Source: Pacificispira sp040217575 (GTDB lineage Bacteria; Pseudomonadota; Alphaproteobacteria; UBA8366; Aestuariispiraceae). Taken from it: a DNA stretch of 64,000 nt. The position numbers and the translations under genes were made by a program. Location: NCBI GenBank assembly GCA_040217575.1, contig JAVJPW010000006.1, positions 1,240,001 through 1,304,000 of the forward strand, written 5' to 3'. How positions within the stretch are numbered: the stretch's first letter is position 1; the number at the start of each line of letters is the position of its first letter. This document shows, in pieces, positions 41,608-50,649 of the stretch. The notes below the pieces were generated by a model. It was given only the letters and a program-made list of their open reading frames with translations, was not told where the DNA came from and did not search any database.

Positions 41608-42798
41608 GTGTTGCTCGACAAGGTCCTGCAGCGCATCATCCGCGAAGGAAACTTGAGCGTTGAGTATGCTGCAGGTCACGTCCGTCGGTATGGCAATGGA
41701 ACCGGACCGTCTGTTCGTATCCGGTTTCACGACCCCAGGGCGGAATTCGCTGCCGGGCTATGGCCCCGGCTAAAAATCGCAGAAGCCTATGTCGATGGCC
41801 GCATGACCATCGAAGAAGGCACATTGAGCGAATTTCTATACACGACCGGCCGCAACCTTGTTTCCGTCGACCAGGGTGCAATTGCAACGCTGGTCCGGTT
41901 GCTTGGCGCTTCGGTCAACCTTGTCGCGACCTACAATCCGATCGGACGTGCGCAAAGGAACGTGGCCCATCACTACGATCTGGACCGCGCATTTTTCACG
42001 ACCTTTCTGGACAAGGACCTTCAGTATTCCTGCGCCTATTTCAGAAACCCGGACGACGATCTGGAAACGGCCCAGCACGACAAGAAGGAATATATCGCCC
42101 GGAAGCTACGGCTTGAGCCCGGGATGCGCGTTCTGGACATCGGGTCCGGATGGGGCGGCCTTGCAATACATTTGGCACAGCATCACGGGTGTTCTGTGCT
42201 GGGGGTTACGCTGTCACAGGAACAGTATGCGGTATCTCGCGAACGGGTCGCCGATGCCGATCTGGAAGACCTGATCGAAATCAGGCTGCTGGACTATCGG
42301 CTTCTGTCGGAGCAGTTCGACCGGATCGTGTCCGTCGGCATGTTCGAACATCTGGGCAAGGCGCATTTCGACGAATATTTCCGCAAGTTGAAGACGTTGC
42401 TGGCCGATGATGGGGTGGCCCTGGTTCATACGATCGGGCGAATGGGCACACCGGAACCGATCAGCCCTTGGATGCGGCGCTACATCTTTCCGGGTGCCTA
42501 CCTTCCAACGATGTCTGAAATCACGGGCGCAGTCGAAAAACAGTGGTTGTGGGTCAATGATTTCGAAATCTGGCGGCAACATTATGCCAACACATTGCTT
42601 CACTGGAACCGGCGTTTTCAGGAAAACCGGGACAAGATCGCCCGTATTTATGACGAACGCTTTTGCCGAATGTGGGAACTCTATCTGATTGGTTGTGAGA
42701 TGAGCTTCCGGATTCAGGAACTGTGTGTGTTTCAGGTCCAGCTGTCGAAAAGGAACGACATCGTGCCCCTGACACGCGACTACCTTTATCAGTACTGA
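41608..42798 (+). CDS. cfa: Cyclopropane-fatty-acyl-phospholipid synthase family methyltransferase
   Basis: The enzyme adds a methylene from S-adenosylmethionine across double bonds of membrane phospholipid chains. The 396-residue protein has the SAM-binding motif 'VLDIGSGWGGLA' near 174-185, 'VTLSQEQYAVSRERV', 'SVGMFEHLGKAHFDEYF' with the conserved Glu/His region, and the C-terminal 'YEL'-like 'MWELYLIGCEMSFR'. The N-terminal lipid-binding domain is present. The start is a GTG with GGTGGAGA upstream. It may be transcribed separately from mltG, 94 bases away. Confidence 0.92.
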   Translation: MLLDKVLQRIIREGNLSVEYAAGHVRRYGNGTGPSVRIRFHDPRAEFAAGLWPRLKIAEAYVDGRMTIEEGTLSEFLYTTGRNLVSVDQGAIATLVRLLGASVNLVATYNPIGRAQRNVAHHYDLDRAFFTTFLDKDLQYSCAYFRNPDDDLETAQHDKKEYIARKLRLEPGMRVLDIGSGWGGLAIHLAQHHGCSVLGVTLSQEQYAVSRERVADADLEDLIEIRLLDYRLLSEQFDRIVSVGMFEHLGKAHFDEYFRKLKTLLADDGVALVHTIGRMGTPEPISPWMRRYIFPGAYLPTMSEITGAVEKQWLWVNDFEIWRQHYANTLLHWNRRFQENRDKIARIYDERFCRMWELYLIGCEMSFRIQELCVFQVQLSKRNDIVPLTRDYLYQY

Positions 42799-42839
42799 CC
42801 AAAACGCGACTGGACCGATGCCGGCGGAAAGGGTGACCG

Positions 42840-44279
42840 TCAGGCCGTTTTTCCTTCATCCCCGATCAATTTCCGGCGAAGCCAACCGGAGCCGACGTCC
42901 ATCGCGATCACCACCATCAGGGTCAGCACGATCAGATAGAGCGTGTTTTCCCAATCCTTGCCGGTCCTCAGGGTTTCCACCAGTTTCAGGCCAATCCCGC
43001 CGGCACCCAGTGCGCCGATGACGGTGGCGGAACGCGTATTCGATTCCAGATAATAAAGCGTCTGAGAGACGAAGACGGGCAGGATCTGCGGAATGACCCC
43101 GAAACGATAGCGTTGGATGGTGCCGGACCCGGTCGAACGCACGCCTTCGACCTGTTTGTTGTCGATATTCTCAATCGCTTCGGAAAACAGCTTCCCGAAC
43201 GTGCCGGTATCGGTGAAGGCGATTGCCATGATGCCGGTCAGCGGACCCAGACCGAATGCGCGAATAAAGATCAGCGACCAGATCAGATTATCGAAGCTGC
43301 GCACGAAATCGAAGAACCTGCGCACCGCCATACGGGTGACGACATCCGGGTTGAAGTTCTTTGCCGCGGCAAAGGCCAGCGGCAACGCGACAAAGGCGGC
43401 AACAAAGGTTCCCAACAATGCCATGATGATGGTTTCAAGCAGGGCCTTGAAGACATCGCCATGCTGCCAGTCGCTGTTGAACCAGAACTCGGACAGCACC
43501 AGTTCAGTGTTCGACATGTCCGGGTCGATCCTTTCGTCCGCGAACATTGCTTCCACACCGTCCCAGAATCCCAGACCGGCCAGGGGGGACCTTGGATCGA
43601 ACCAGAAATACTCCCAGCCGAAGAAATAGCGGTGGACCTGGGTGCGCGCGCGTGTCGCCTGAATGCGCATGAATGTGCCGGGCCGCACTTCGAACTTGGC
43701 GTTTGTGAAGACGCCTGTCGGCGGCAGGACGTCCAATGCCCGGAATTCCTCTGCCGACATGCGGTCTCGTTCCGGATCGCCGCCTGGGGGCACATAGACA
43801 TAGCGGTCATCCAGCAGGATCGACCGATAACCTTCCAGAATGACCTCGTCTTCGGTGACTTCGACATTGTAGGTCCGACCATTGGGTACCGTGTATTCCA
43901 GGAACCCATCACCCAGTAATACGGTGTACCCTTCCCCCAGTGCGACCTGTGTGCCGCGCGGTCCGGTCGTAACCCACGACGGCGGTTCTGCGAAGATGGT
44001 TGCCCTTTCGCCTTCGATATCGACGGTAACTTCCCCATCTCTATTGCTGCGGGTTACGTGATATTTGTGTGCGAAGCTGTCGACCGCCAGCAGGCCGCCG
44101 CGGTCCAGTCGCGCACGTTCGATCAGGCCCGGAATGTCGAACGCGAACCAGGCATAGATCAGATAGAAGATCAGGACGCCCAGGGAAAAGAGGGGCCAGA
44201 ACGGTGCCCGGCGAATCTTCTTCAAGACGTCCCCATGAAGGGCGTTCAGGCGGACTTCGTCGGCGGTGGTAATGGTCAT
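42840..44279 (-). CDS. phnE: Phosphonate ABC transporter permease with large periplasmic insert
   Basis: A membrane subunit of the phosphonate importer. From the ATG at 44277-44279 (AAGGAAA upstream) it is 479 residues, while ordinary PhnE is about 260-290. The first membrane segment is at 26-48. It is followed by an extra soluble region of about 225 residues (50-275) with beta-rich stretches, then the usual permease core beginning near 280. The ATPase-contact loop is 'RSTGSGTIQRYRFGVIPQIL'. It is the last of phnC-phnD-phnE-phnE, starting 22 bases after the other phnE ends. The insert probably faces the periplasm beside PhnD. Confidence 0.88.
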   Translation of the reverse strand: MTITTADEVRLNALHGDVLKKIRRAPFWPLFSLGVLIFYLIYAWFAFDIPGLIERARLDRGGLLAVDSFAHKYHVTRSNRDGEVTVDIEGERATIFAEPPSWVTTGPRGTQVALGEGYTVLLGDGFLEYTVPNGRTYNVEVTEDEVILEGYRSILLDDRYVYVPPGGDPERDRMSAEEFRALDVLPPTGVFTNAKFEVRPGTFMRIQATRARTQVHRYFFGWEYFWFDPRSPLAGLGFWDGVEAMFADERIDPDMSNTELVLSEFWFNSDWQHGDVFKALLETIIMALLGTFVAAFVALPLAFAAAKNFNPDVVTRMAVRRFFDFVRSFDNLIWSLIFIRAFGLGPLTGIMAIAFTDTGTFGKLFSEAIENIDNKQVEGVRSTGSGTIQRYRFGVIPQILPVFVSQTLYYLESNTRSATVIGALGAGGIGLKLVETLRTGKDWENTLYLIVLTLMVVIAMDVGSGWLRRKLIGDEGKTA

Positions 44280-44301
44280 CTCTGTTTTCCTTACGCGCCG
44301 G

Positions 44302-45159
44302 TCAGGCCATCTGAAGCTGGTTGCCGACCAGATTGTGACGGATGCGGCTGGATATCTGATCGATGCAGACAATCGTGCCGAACAGAAGGATGAACAGCGC
44401 CATGATCTCTGCGCCATCGCTCAGGCTGATCGAAATACGAAGTTCCTGTCCTATCCCGCCCGCACCGACGAACCCAAGGATGGCGGATGCGCGGATATTG
44501 ATTTCGAACCGCAGAAGGGCATAGCTGAAATAGTTTGGCAGGACCTGTGGCAGAACACCGAAACGCATACGCTGGACCCATGTGGCGCCGGTTGCCTGCA
44601 AACCTTCCAGTGGTTTGCGGTCGATATTCTCATTCACTTCTGAAAACAGCTTTCCCAGGGCCCCCGCCGTGTGAAACGCGACGGCTATGATCGCCGGGAC
44701 CGGCGTCGCACCCAGAATGAAAATCAGAAACAGGGCGAGGATGAGTTCCGGGAATGCCCGTGTGATGTCCATTATGCGGCGACAGATCGGTATGAGCCAG
44801 GGAACGATGCCCAGATTGCGCGACGAACAGAAAGCCAGGATCAATGCCCCGGCCGCACCGAAAATGGTGCCAACCGCCGCCATGTTGATGGTTTCTATCA
44901 GTGCCGGAACATAGCCATGGACGATGCCGAACCATTCACCTTCCAGGACGGATTCCTGTGCTTCTTCGTAGATATCGTAGGGATAGTCGAAAAACTTCGA
45001 CAGGCCCTGAATGAACCCGCCCGAGTTCATTTCCTCGGCAATTGTGAAGCCGCCGAAAAGAATGGCGATCGTAATGACAATGAAAATCGTCGTGTAAAAG
45101 CGCCGCCGACGTTCCATCTCGTCATAGCGATGCTGCAATTCACCGATGGTCAGCGACAT
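44302..45159 (-). CDS. phnE: Phosphonate ABC transporter permease
   Basis: A 285-residue permease of normal PhnE length with one N-terminal membrane segment (about 21-40) and the core from about 85 on. The loop 'QATGATWVQRMRFGVLPQVL' contacts the ATPase. Two different phnE genes in tandem are usual in many alphaproteobacteria, where they are thought to form a heterodimer. It follows phnD after a 102-base spacer containing a hairpin. Confidence 0.92.
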   Translation of the reverse strand: MSLTIGELQHRYDEMERRRRFYTTIFIVITIAILFGGFTIAEEMNSGGFIQGLSKFFDYPYDIYEEAQESVLEGEWFGIVHGYVPALIETINMAAVGTIFGAAGALILAFCSSRNLGIVPWLIPICRRIMDITRAFPELILALFLIFILGATPVPAIIAVAFHTAGALGKLFSEVNENIDRKPLEGLQATGATWVQRMRFGVLPQVLPNYFSYALLRFEINIRASAILGFVGAGGIGQELRISISLSDGAEIMALFILLFGTIVCIDQISSRIRHNLVGNQLQMA

Positions 45160-45202
45160 GATGGTCCGGATCCAAAGTTATAAAACAGCAGGGAAAGCCG
45201 GA

Positions 45203-45230
45203 ACCGCCGGGCCTGAAATGGCCCGACGGT
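45203..45230 (-). other. Hairpin between phnD and phnE
   Basis: ACCG-C-CGGGCC (45203-45213) pairs with GGCCCG-A-CGGT (45220-45230): ten base pairs with one mismatch and a 6-base loop. There is no T-run on either side, so it is more likely to protect the phnD message or slow read-through than to be a full terminator. Confidence 0.55.
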
Positions 45231-45261
45231 CCCAATGCACACTCAAACCACGGATGGGCGA

Positions 45262-46176
45262 TTACTCGCCGATCGTGGAGTGGCGGGCCGCAACAATGAT
45301 TTCGAAGAAGCTGTGGTCGACTTCCTGGAAGCCCAGGATTTCGCCGGCGGCGAAGCCGTAGGCGCATTCGGGGTCGGTTTCGACCAGACCCAGTAGGTAT
45401 TCGGTCAGCTTTGCCTTCACGTCTTCCGGCAGGGACTGGCGATAGACGACAGGACCGTTCGGAATTTCGGCAGAGCGCCAGATTTCACGCAGTTCGGTCA
45501 TGTCGACCAGACCGCTGTCGACCGCCTTGCGGAAGGCGCCGTTGTTGAAACCGGCTTCCCATTCGCCGCGACCGTCGGCCCATGTGACGCCGCCGTCATA
45601 GTCGCCGTTGGCGACACCGATGATGGTCTGTTCGTGACCGCCGGAGAAGGCGATTTCACCGAAATATTCCCCGGAGTCCATGGAGAAGCCGGCACGCGGA
45701 ATTTCAATGGACGGGATCAGGTAGCCCGACGTCGAGTTCGGATCCCCGAACGCGAAGATGCGGCCTTCCATATCGTTCAGTGAATTGATGCCGCTGTCGA
45801 TGCGGGCAAAGCCGATGGAATAGTAACCTGTGGACCCGTCCGGATTGATCGGCACCAGGGCCGGTTCAACCGCGTTTTCGTCTTCCAGATAGGCCTTGGC
45901 GTAACCGGATGCGCCCAGCCAGGCCATATCCAGGTTGCCGCCGATCAGGCCTTCGATGACGCCGTTATAGTCTGCAGGTGCAAAGAGTTCTACATCGACC
46001 CCCAGCAGTTCCGTCAACTGTTCTTCCATGCACGCGTGGCTGCGCAGGCGGTCGGACTGGTTTTCGCCGCCCAGGATGCCAAGGCGGAATTCGGTGATTT
46101 CTTCCGCCTGGGCGATTCCGGCTGAGCTGATCGCCGCAGCGGCGGCCGCGGCGACTACGATATTGGAAATCTTCAT
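45262..46176 (-). CDS. phnD: Phosphonate ABC transporter, periplasmic binding protein
   Basis: A 304-residue binding protein with a signal peptide ending 'AGIAQAEE' (about 24). Mature-region features are 'FRLGILGGENQSDRLR', 'GLIGGNLDMAWLGASGYAKAY' and the ligand-site region 'FAFGDPNSTSGYLIPS'. The Ser/Thr-rich site is typical of phosphonate and phosphate-analogue binders. Together with phnC and two phnE genes it forms a complete importer. The exact ligand (aminoethylphosphonate, phosphite or other) cannot be read from the sequence. Confidence 0.92.
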   Translation of the reverse strand: MKISNIVVAAAAAAAISSAGIAQAEEITEFRLGILGGENQSDRLRSHACMEEQLTELLGVDVELFAPADYNGVIEGLIGGNLDMAWLGASGYAKAYLEDENAVEPALVPINPDGSTGYYSIGFARIDSGINSLNDMEGRIFAFGDPNSTSGYLIPSIEIPRAGFSMDSGEYFGEIAFSGGHEQTIIGVANGDYDGGVTWADGRGEWEAGFNNGAFRKAVDSGLVDMTELREIWRSAEIPNGPVVYRQSLPEDVKAKLTEYLLGLVETDPECAYGFAAGEILGFQEVDHSFFEIIVAARHSTIGE

Positions 46177-46259
46177 GGTCTAGCCTCTCGTTAGATCCGT
46201 TTTCTCAAGATACCGACGCGGATGGTCCCCCTGTCTTGGCGGTGCTCCCCCCGCGTCCC

Positions 46260-46298
46260 CTATGATTTGCGAGCCCTTCCCCAATTGGGGCGTCATAG
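46260..46298 (-). other. Self-complementary element at the 3' end of phnC
   Basis: A 12-base palindrome, CCCCAATTGGGG (46279-46290), lies inside outer arms CTATGA (46260-46265) and TCATAG (46293-46298), the latter covering the phnC stop codon. Neither side carries a T-run. It may stabilise the message end or bind a protein. Confidence 0.4.
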
Positions 46299-47141
46299 AT
46301 TGACGACCCGGCCCGATACCGCCGGCTCTTCCTCTTCGATATCGGGTGTCTCTGTCGTGCCGGTTTCCCGGTTGATGGAGGTCGACGTCGTCGCCTCGTC
46401 GAATTCGTCGCCCGCGCCATAGATGTCGCGCGCCTGACCGGTGGTCAGATCGTTCGGACCGCCGTCGAAAACGACCTCGCCATGGCTCATGCCGATGATG
46501 CGCTTGCAGTAGGTGCGGGCCGTATCCAGCGTATGCAGGTTGCACACGACGGTGATGCCGTCTTCTTCGTTGATCCGCTTCAGTGCATCCATCACCAGCT
46601 TCGCATTCAGCGGGTCCAGGGACGCGATCGGTTCATCGGCCAGGATCAGTTTCGGCTTCTGCACCAGGGCGCGTGCAATTGCGACACGCTGTTGCTGACC
46701 GCCGGACAAAGTACCGGCCTGCTGCAGGGCGGTCTGTTCGATCCCCAGCCGTTCCAGGGCCAGAAGTCCTTCCAGACGCTCCTGTTCGGTGAACAGTTTG
46801 AAGACGCTGCGGATGGTGCCGACATTGTTCAGCCGACCCAGCATGACGTTTGTCAGGACATCCAGCCGCGGGACCAGGTTGAACTGCTGAAAAATCATGG
46901 CGCAGTCCGCTTGCCAGTCGCGCAGCGCCTTGCCCTTCAGATTACTGACCTCACGGCCCTTGAACGAAATTGTTCCGCTAGTCGGCGACGCCAGACGGTT
47001 GATCAGCCGAAGGACGGTCGATTTTCCCGCGCCGGAACGGCCGATAATCCCGACCATGGCGCCTTCCGGAATGGATAGGGAGACGGATTTGACGGCGCTC
47101 AATTCACCGAAATTCTTCGTTAGGGAGTTGATTTCCAGCAT
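46293..47141 (-). CDS. phnC: Phosphonate ABC transporter, ATP-binding protein
   Basis: A 282-residue ATPase with Walker A 'GRSGAGKST', Q-loop 'IFQQFNLVPRLD', signature 'LSGGQQQRVAIARALVQ', Walker B 'LILADEPIASLDP' and the switch histidine in 'CNLHTLD'; the last three are characteristic of the PhnC branch. The C-terminus adds an acidic Thr/Glu-rich tail of about 30 residues beyond the usual PhnC end. GGAGAA precedes the ATG. It is first of the phn operon, divergent from the TPR gene across 232 bases in which I saw no Pho box. Confidence 0.93.
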   Translation of the reverse strand: MLEINSLTKNFGELSAVKSVSLSIPEGAMVGIIGRSGAGKSTVLRLINRLASPTSGTISFKGREVSNLKGKALRDWQADCAMIFQQFNLVPRLDVLTNVMLGRLNNVGTIRSVFKLFTEQERLEGLLALERLGIEQTALQQAGTLSGGQQQRVAIARALVQKPKLILADEPIASLDPLNAKLVMDALKRINEEDGITVVCNLHTLDTARTYCKRIIGMSHGEVVFDGGPNDLTTGQARDIYGAGDEFDEATTSTSINRETGTTETPDIEEEEPAVSGRVVNL

Positions 47142-47373
47142 GTTTTCTCCGAAGCCGACGCGAATGCGCCTTGCCGACCCGTCGCGCCTGACCCTGTTCT
47201 GGGAAGCATCAATCGACCAATGTTGCAGTGCCGTAAGAACCCGAACGACCCGCTGAGTGATACAGGTCGCAGGTTTCAGAACTGTGCCGGAAAGGTTTCA
47301 GTCCCGTGAAACGGTCAACAATTGGTCTAGGAAACGGTCGCCATTGCCGACCGGGTGGCGGGGCGGATAGCAT

Positions 47374-49068
47374 ATGGCCGACAGACGGCGCATTTCAGGG
47401 GTTCCGGTCGAGATGGGTTACTTCAATCTGGGACAGTACAGTTGGCGGATTTCGACCGGTTCGGACGAGGCACAGACCTGGTTCGACCACGGGCTGAACT
47501 GGACCTATGGCTATAACCATGAAGAGGCGATCGCCTGTTTTGAGAAGGCGGCGGCAGCCGACCCCGGCTGTGCGATGGCCTTTTGGGGCATCGCCTATGC
47601 GGCGGGTCCGAACTATAACCTGCCGTGGCATCTTTATGATCCCAAAGGACGGGCAAAGGCACTGGCCCGGGCCCATGATGCGACGCAGACGGCGTTAGGG
47701 CTTCTGGACGGGGCAAGTGCGCTTGAAAGGCGGATGGTGGCGGCGCTGACTGCGCGATATCCGCAACGCGACCCAATCGACGACCTGATGCCGTGGAACG
47801 CCGCCTATACCGGCGAGATGCGAAAGGTGCTGGATGAGTTCCCCGGCGACCTGGATGTTCGCGCGGTATTCGTTGAATCCATCATGAATGAGACGCCTTG
47901 GAGGATGTGGGACCTGCGCACGGGCTCTGTTGCGGAGGGGGCCGGCACGCTGGAGGCGATGGAGGCATTGGACCGCGCATTCAGGACGATGCCGGAAAGC
48001 TGGGACCATCCGGGGCTACTGCACCTGTATGTTCATCTTCTGGAAATGTCGCCCTTTCCGGAACGTGCACTGCGGCAGGGCGACCGCCTGCGCCATTTAA
48101 TGCCGGACAGCGGGCATCTGATCCATATGCCGACCCATATCGACGTTCTGTGCGGGAACTATCGTGACGTCGTCGTCTATAATGAGCAGGCGATTGCCGC
48201 GGACCGGAAATTTCTGAAGGAACGCGGTGCGTTGAACCTCTATTCATCCTACCGCATCCACAATTATCACTTCGCCATCTATGGCGCGATGTTTCTGGGA
48301 CAGTTTACCCCGGCGATGGCAGCCGCGCAGGAGCTTATAGACACGGTGCCGGAGGAACTGCTGCGCATCGAATCGCCCCCTATGGCGGATTTCGTCGAAG
48401 CCTATCTGGGAATGAAACAGCATGTGCTGATCCGGTTTGGAAAGTGGCAGGACATTATCGACCAGGATTTGCCGGATGACCGTACCCTTTATTCGGCCAC
48501 GACGGCGATGATGCTTTATGCAAAAACGGTCGCCTATTCGGCGATTGGCAACGTCAAGGAAGCGGAGGCCACCCGGGACGCGTTCCGTGCCCATCGCCCG
48601 GCCGTGTCAAAGCGGCGAAGAGTCCACAATAACACTGTTCTGGACCTCCTTGATATCGCAGAAGAAATGATGGATGGCGAACTGGAGTATCGGAAAGGAC
48701 ATTTTGATGTGGCCTTCGACCATTTGCGCCGGTCTGTCGAACTGGATGACGCATTGCCCTATGACGAACCATGGGGCTGGATGCAGCCGGCGCGCCATGC
48801 GCTGGGCGCGCTTCTGATGGAACAGGGGCATTTTGAGGAGGCCGAGGCCGTCTATCGCGCCGACCTGGGCCTTGATGCGACGTTGAGCCGGGCCTGCCAG
48901 CATCCGAAAAACCTTTGGAGCCTGCACGGCCTTCACGAATGTCTGCGCCGGCGCGGTGAGGTGGTGGAGGCATTGCACATCGAGCAGCAGCTTGATCAGG
49001 CAGCCGCGCGGGCGGAGGTTGCCATTCATTCATCCTGTTTTTGCCGTCGGACAAGGGACGCCGCGTGA
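47374..49068 (+). CDS. Tetratricopeptide-repeat protein with clustered histidines
   Basis: A 564-residue soluble protein with TPR-type helix pairs (for example 'HEEAIACFEKAAAADPG' and 'EQGHFEEAEAVYRADLGLD'). It belongs to a widespread TPR group without assigned function. Histidines gather in 'DHPGLLHLYVHLLE' (H212, H217, H221), 'GHLIHMPTHIDVLCG' (H248, H251, H255) and 'RIHNYH' (H296, H299). These positions are conserved in the family as I know it and could form a metal site, which would make it more than a scaffold. No signal peptide. It stands alone, divergent from phnC. Confidence 0.8.
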   Translation: MADRRRISGVPVEMGYFNLGQYSWRISTGSDEAQTWFDHGLNWTYGYNHEEAIACFEKAAAADPGCAMAFWGIAYAAGPNYNLPWHLYDPKGRAKALARAHDATQTALGLLDGASALERRMVAALTARYPQRDPIDDLMPWNAAYTGEMRKVLDEFPGDLDVRAVFVESIMNETPWRMWDLRTGSVAEGAGTLEAMEALDRAFRTMPESWDHPGLLHLYVHLLEMSPFPERALRQGDRLRHLMPDSGHLIHMPTHIDVLCGNYRDVVVYNEQAIAADRKFLKERGALNLYSSYRIHNYHFAIYGAMFLGQFTPAMAAAQELIDTVPEELLRIESPPMADFVEAYLGMKQHVLIRFGKWQDIIDQDLPDDRTLYSATTAMMLYAKTVAYSAIGNVKEAEATRDAFRAHRPAVSKRRRVHNNTVLDLLDIAEEMMDGELEYRKGHFDVAFDHLRRSVELDDALPYDEPWGWMQPARHALGALLMEQGHFEEAEAVYRADLGLDATLSRACQHPKNLWSLHGLHECLRRRGEVVEALHIEQQLDQAAARAEVAIHSSCFCRRTRDAA

Positions 49069-49132
49069 CTTCGATCTAAATCGATATATTTCGACGGTCT
49101 GATCGGCGCATAAAAAGTTCAAGGGGGGTACA

Positions 49133-49759
49133 ATGACGATTGATCTTTACACTTGGGGCACGCCGAACGGGCGTAAGGTTTCCATTATGCTGGAGGAGCT
49201 GGGACTTCCCTATAACGTTCACCCGGTTGACATCCATAAGGATGAACAATTCGCGCCGGATTTCCTCAAGATCAGTCCGAACAACAAAATTCCGGCGATT
49301 GTCGATCCCGACGGCCCGGATGGGGCGCCGATTTCTGTCTTCGAAACCGGCGCGATCCTGGTGTATCTGGCGGAAAAGACCGGCAGCGAACTGCTGCCGT
49401 CCGATTTCAGGAAACGCACCCGAACCATGGAATGGCTGATGTTTCAGATGGGGGGCGTCGGGCCGATGTTCGGGCAGGCGAACCATTTTCTGAAGTTTAA
49501 TCCGGGCAAAGCCGCATATGCGGAGGAACGTTATCGCAACGAGGCACATCGGCTCTATGGTGTTCTGGACCGCCGGCTCGCAGAGAACCCTTTTGTCGCC
49601 GGTGACTGGTATTCCATAGCCGACGTCGCGATATATCCATGGGTCGCGCGCTGGGAATGGCACCAGATCGACCTGAGCGAGAAGACACATGTCTGGCGAT
49701 GGTTCCAGGAACTGGGGGAACGTCCGGCCGTACAACGCGGCATGGCCGTTCCGTCCTGA
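49133..49759 (+). CDS. Glutathione S-transferase family protein (Nu-class/YfcG-like)
   Basis: A 208-residue GST. The N-terminal thioredoxin-like domain (1-85) begins 'YTWGTPNGRKVSIMLEELGL', the pattern of YfcG/YghU-type enzymes that have disulfide-reductase activity and use Thr/Asn rather than Tyr or Cys. 'NNKIPAIVD' carries the cis-proline and 'VFETGAILVYLAEK' the glutathione gamma-glutamyl site. The helical C-terminal domain covers the rest. A very strong AAGGGGGG precedes the ATG. The next gene, an SDR, begins 19 bases later, so they are probably co-transcribed. Confidence 0.92.
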   Translation: MTIDLYTWGTPNGRKVSIMLEELGLPYNVHPVDIHKDEQFAPDFLKISPNNKIPAIVDPDGPDGAPISVFETGAILVYLAEKTGSELLPSDFRKRTRTMEWLMFQMGGVGPMFGQANHFLKFNPGKAAYAEERYRNEAHRLYGVLDRRLAENPFVAGDWYSIADVAIYPWVARWEWHQIDLSEKTHVWRWFQELGERPAVQRGMAVPS

Positions 49760-49778
49760 ACGCGAAAGATGACTTTAA

Positions 49779-50450
49779 ATGACTGAAACGGCATTGATTT
49801 TTGGTGCGGGATCGGGGCTCAGCGCGTCGATTGCGCGACTTTGCGCCAAGGAGGGGATGGCGGTTCACCTGGCCGCGCGCAACCTGACAAAGCTGGACGG
49901 TCTGTGCCGGGAAATCGGTGCAAAGGCCCATGGGTGCGACGTCACCGATGCGACCGGTGTCGAACGGGTGTTCAAGGCGGTGGGCGCGGTTCCGGATCTG
50001 GTCGTATTCAACCCGTCCATGCGGGTTCGCGGGCCGATTCATGAATTGGACCCCGATGCCGTGAGAAAGGCGATTGAGATTACCTGTTACGGCGGCTTTG
50101 TCGTCGGGCGGGAGGCGGCCCGGCGCATGATCCCGCGGGAATCCGGTTCCATCCTGTTCACGGGCGCGTCGGCCAGTGTGAAAGGGTATCCAAACTCCTC
50201 AACCTTTGCGATGGGGAAGTTCGGATTGCGGGGGCTGTGTCAGTCCATGGCACGCGAACTCCAGCCGCGGGGCATTCATGTCGGGCATTTCATAATCGAT
50301 GGCGGTATTGCAAGCGACACCCGTGTCGCAGAGGAAGACAACTTCCTGTCGCCGGACGCCATTGCGGAAACCTATCTGCAGATACACCGCCAGCATCGAA
50401 GCGCCTGGACATGGGAAGTCGAACTCCGCCCCTGGGTAGAGACCTTCTAA
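49779..50450 (+). CDS. Atypical SDR-family protein with Phe in place of catalytic Tyr
   Basis: A 223-residue protein of the short-chain dehydrogenase fold. The cofactor loop 'FGAGSGLSASIA' is altered from the usual TGxxxGxG. The expected YxxxK reads 'FAMGKFGLRGL', so the catalytic tyrosine is phenylalanine while the lysine is kept. 'GASASVKGYP' supplies the serine region. Related alphaproteobacterial proteins share the FAMGK pattern, so this is a subfamily trait rather than a mutation. Ordinary SDR redox chemistry is therefore doubtful. It follows the GST gene closely. Confidence 0.8.
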   Translation: MTETALIFGAGSGLSASIARLCAKEGMAVHLAARNLTKLDGLCREIGAKAHGCDVTDATGVERVFKAVGAVPDLVVFNPSMRVRGPIHELDPDAVRKAIEITCYGGFVVGREAARRMIPRESGSILFTGASASVKGYPNSSTFAMGKFGLRGLCQSMARELQPRGIHVGHFIIDGGIASDTRVAEEDNFLSPDAIAETYLQIHRQHRSAWTWEVELRPWVETF

Positions 50451-50649
50451 GCGACTCATAAATCTGAACAATTTTAGCTAAAGCCCGGAATCGGATTCCG
50501 GGTTGCCCGGCAGGAATCTCCCCATCCCGTCGATAGAAAAATTCATCGATGCGGTGATTCCGCCGGATTCCCTGCGGATTCCGCGTCTGGCATAGGGATT
50601 GCCCCTTTTGGGTCCTAGTGGGGATATTTTTGAACCGGAGAATGGGCAG

